A DNA stretch of 15,183 bases from JASEHD01 sp964471945 (GTDB lineage Bacteria; Bacteroidota; Ignavibacteria; UBA10030; SZUA-254): positions 1 through 15,183 of the forward strand of contig CAYYIJ010000060.1 of the NCBI GenBank assembly GCA_964471945.1. Direction: 5' to 3'. Each line of letters begins with the position of its first letter. Positions within the stretch are counted from its first letter, which is position 1. The notes under the pieces were generated by a model that saw only the letters and a program-made list of their open reading frames with translations, ran no database searches and was not told where the DNA came from. Position numbers and translations under genes: made by a program. Shown in pieces: positions 15,169 through 15,183 of this stretch.

Positions 15169-15183
15169 AAAAAGTATTTTCAT

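Noticed and set aside
1..15183. CRISPR array, phage or transposase genes
   Set aside because: No regularly spaced repeats and no integrase, transposase or Cas-like protein; the closest mobile-looking item is the palindromic element at the right end.

Overview
This window is a bacterial chromosomal replication-origin region. All the genes I can identify are of ordinary chromosomal type. The order yidC-yidD-rnpA-rpmH, then a gene-free AT-rich gap, then dnaA-dnaN-recF-dciA(DUF721)-gyrB-gyrA is the classic conserved origin neighbourhood. The DNA is AT-rich. The actinobacterial-like adenosine deaminase, the RecF signature stretch, the DUF721/DciA helicase operator and a YidC with a large periplasmic domain and a Lys groove residue together suggest a member of the Bacteroidota/Chlorobiota/Ignavibacteria (FCB) lineage. 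This placement is an inference from protein features, not a measured phylogeny.

Layout from left to right. At the left edge, on the minus strand, are the first 25 codons of a secreted or membrane protein, preceded by a very small overlapping ORF. Next come an adenosine deaminase (minus) and a divergently transcribed soluble response-regulator/histidine-kinase hybrid (plus), whose stop nearly meets the stop of gyrA. From about 2.56 to 10.16 kb a compact minus-strand operon runs dnaN-recF-dciA-gyrB-small ORF-nucleotidyltransferase-gyrA. A 338-base AT-rich spacer separates dnaN from dnaA, and dnaA ends at 11971. The 449-base gap 11972-12420 is the probable oriC. To its right, on the plus strand, lie rpmH, rnpA, yidD and yidC, followed by a nested palindromic element at the window end.

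How the parts work together. DnaA opens the origin, DciA assists the replicative helicase, DnaN is the sliding clamp, RecF acts in gap repair, and GyrA/GyrB relieve supercoils. In the other direction are ribosomal protein L34, the RNase P protein, and the YidD/YidC membrane-protein insertion factors. The dnaA and rpmH units diverge from the gap, so nearly all genes are read away from the proposed origin; the hybrid kinase is the exception.

The least expected items are: (1) a two-gene nucleotidyltransferase module placed between gyrB and gyrA, with overlapping reading frames; (2) a strong intrinsic terminator just upstream of rpmH; (3) a perfect (TAA)6 array with DnaA-box-like sequences between dnaN and dnaA; (4) a clover-leaf-like inverted-repeat element after yidC; (5) a tiny overlapping ORF at the left edge. 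I saw no tRNA, rRNA, CRISPR array, transposase or phage gene.
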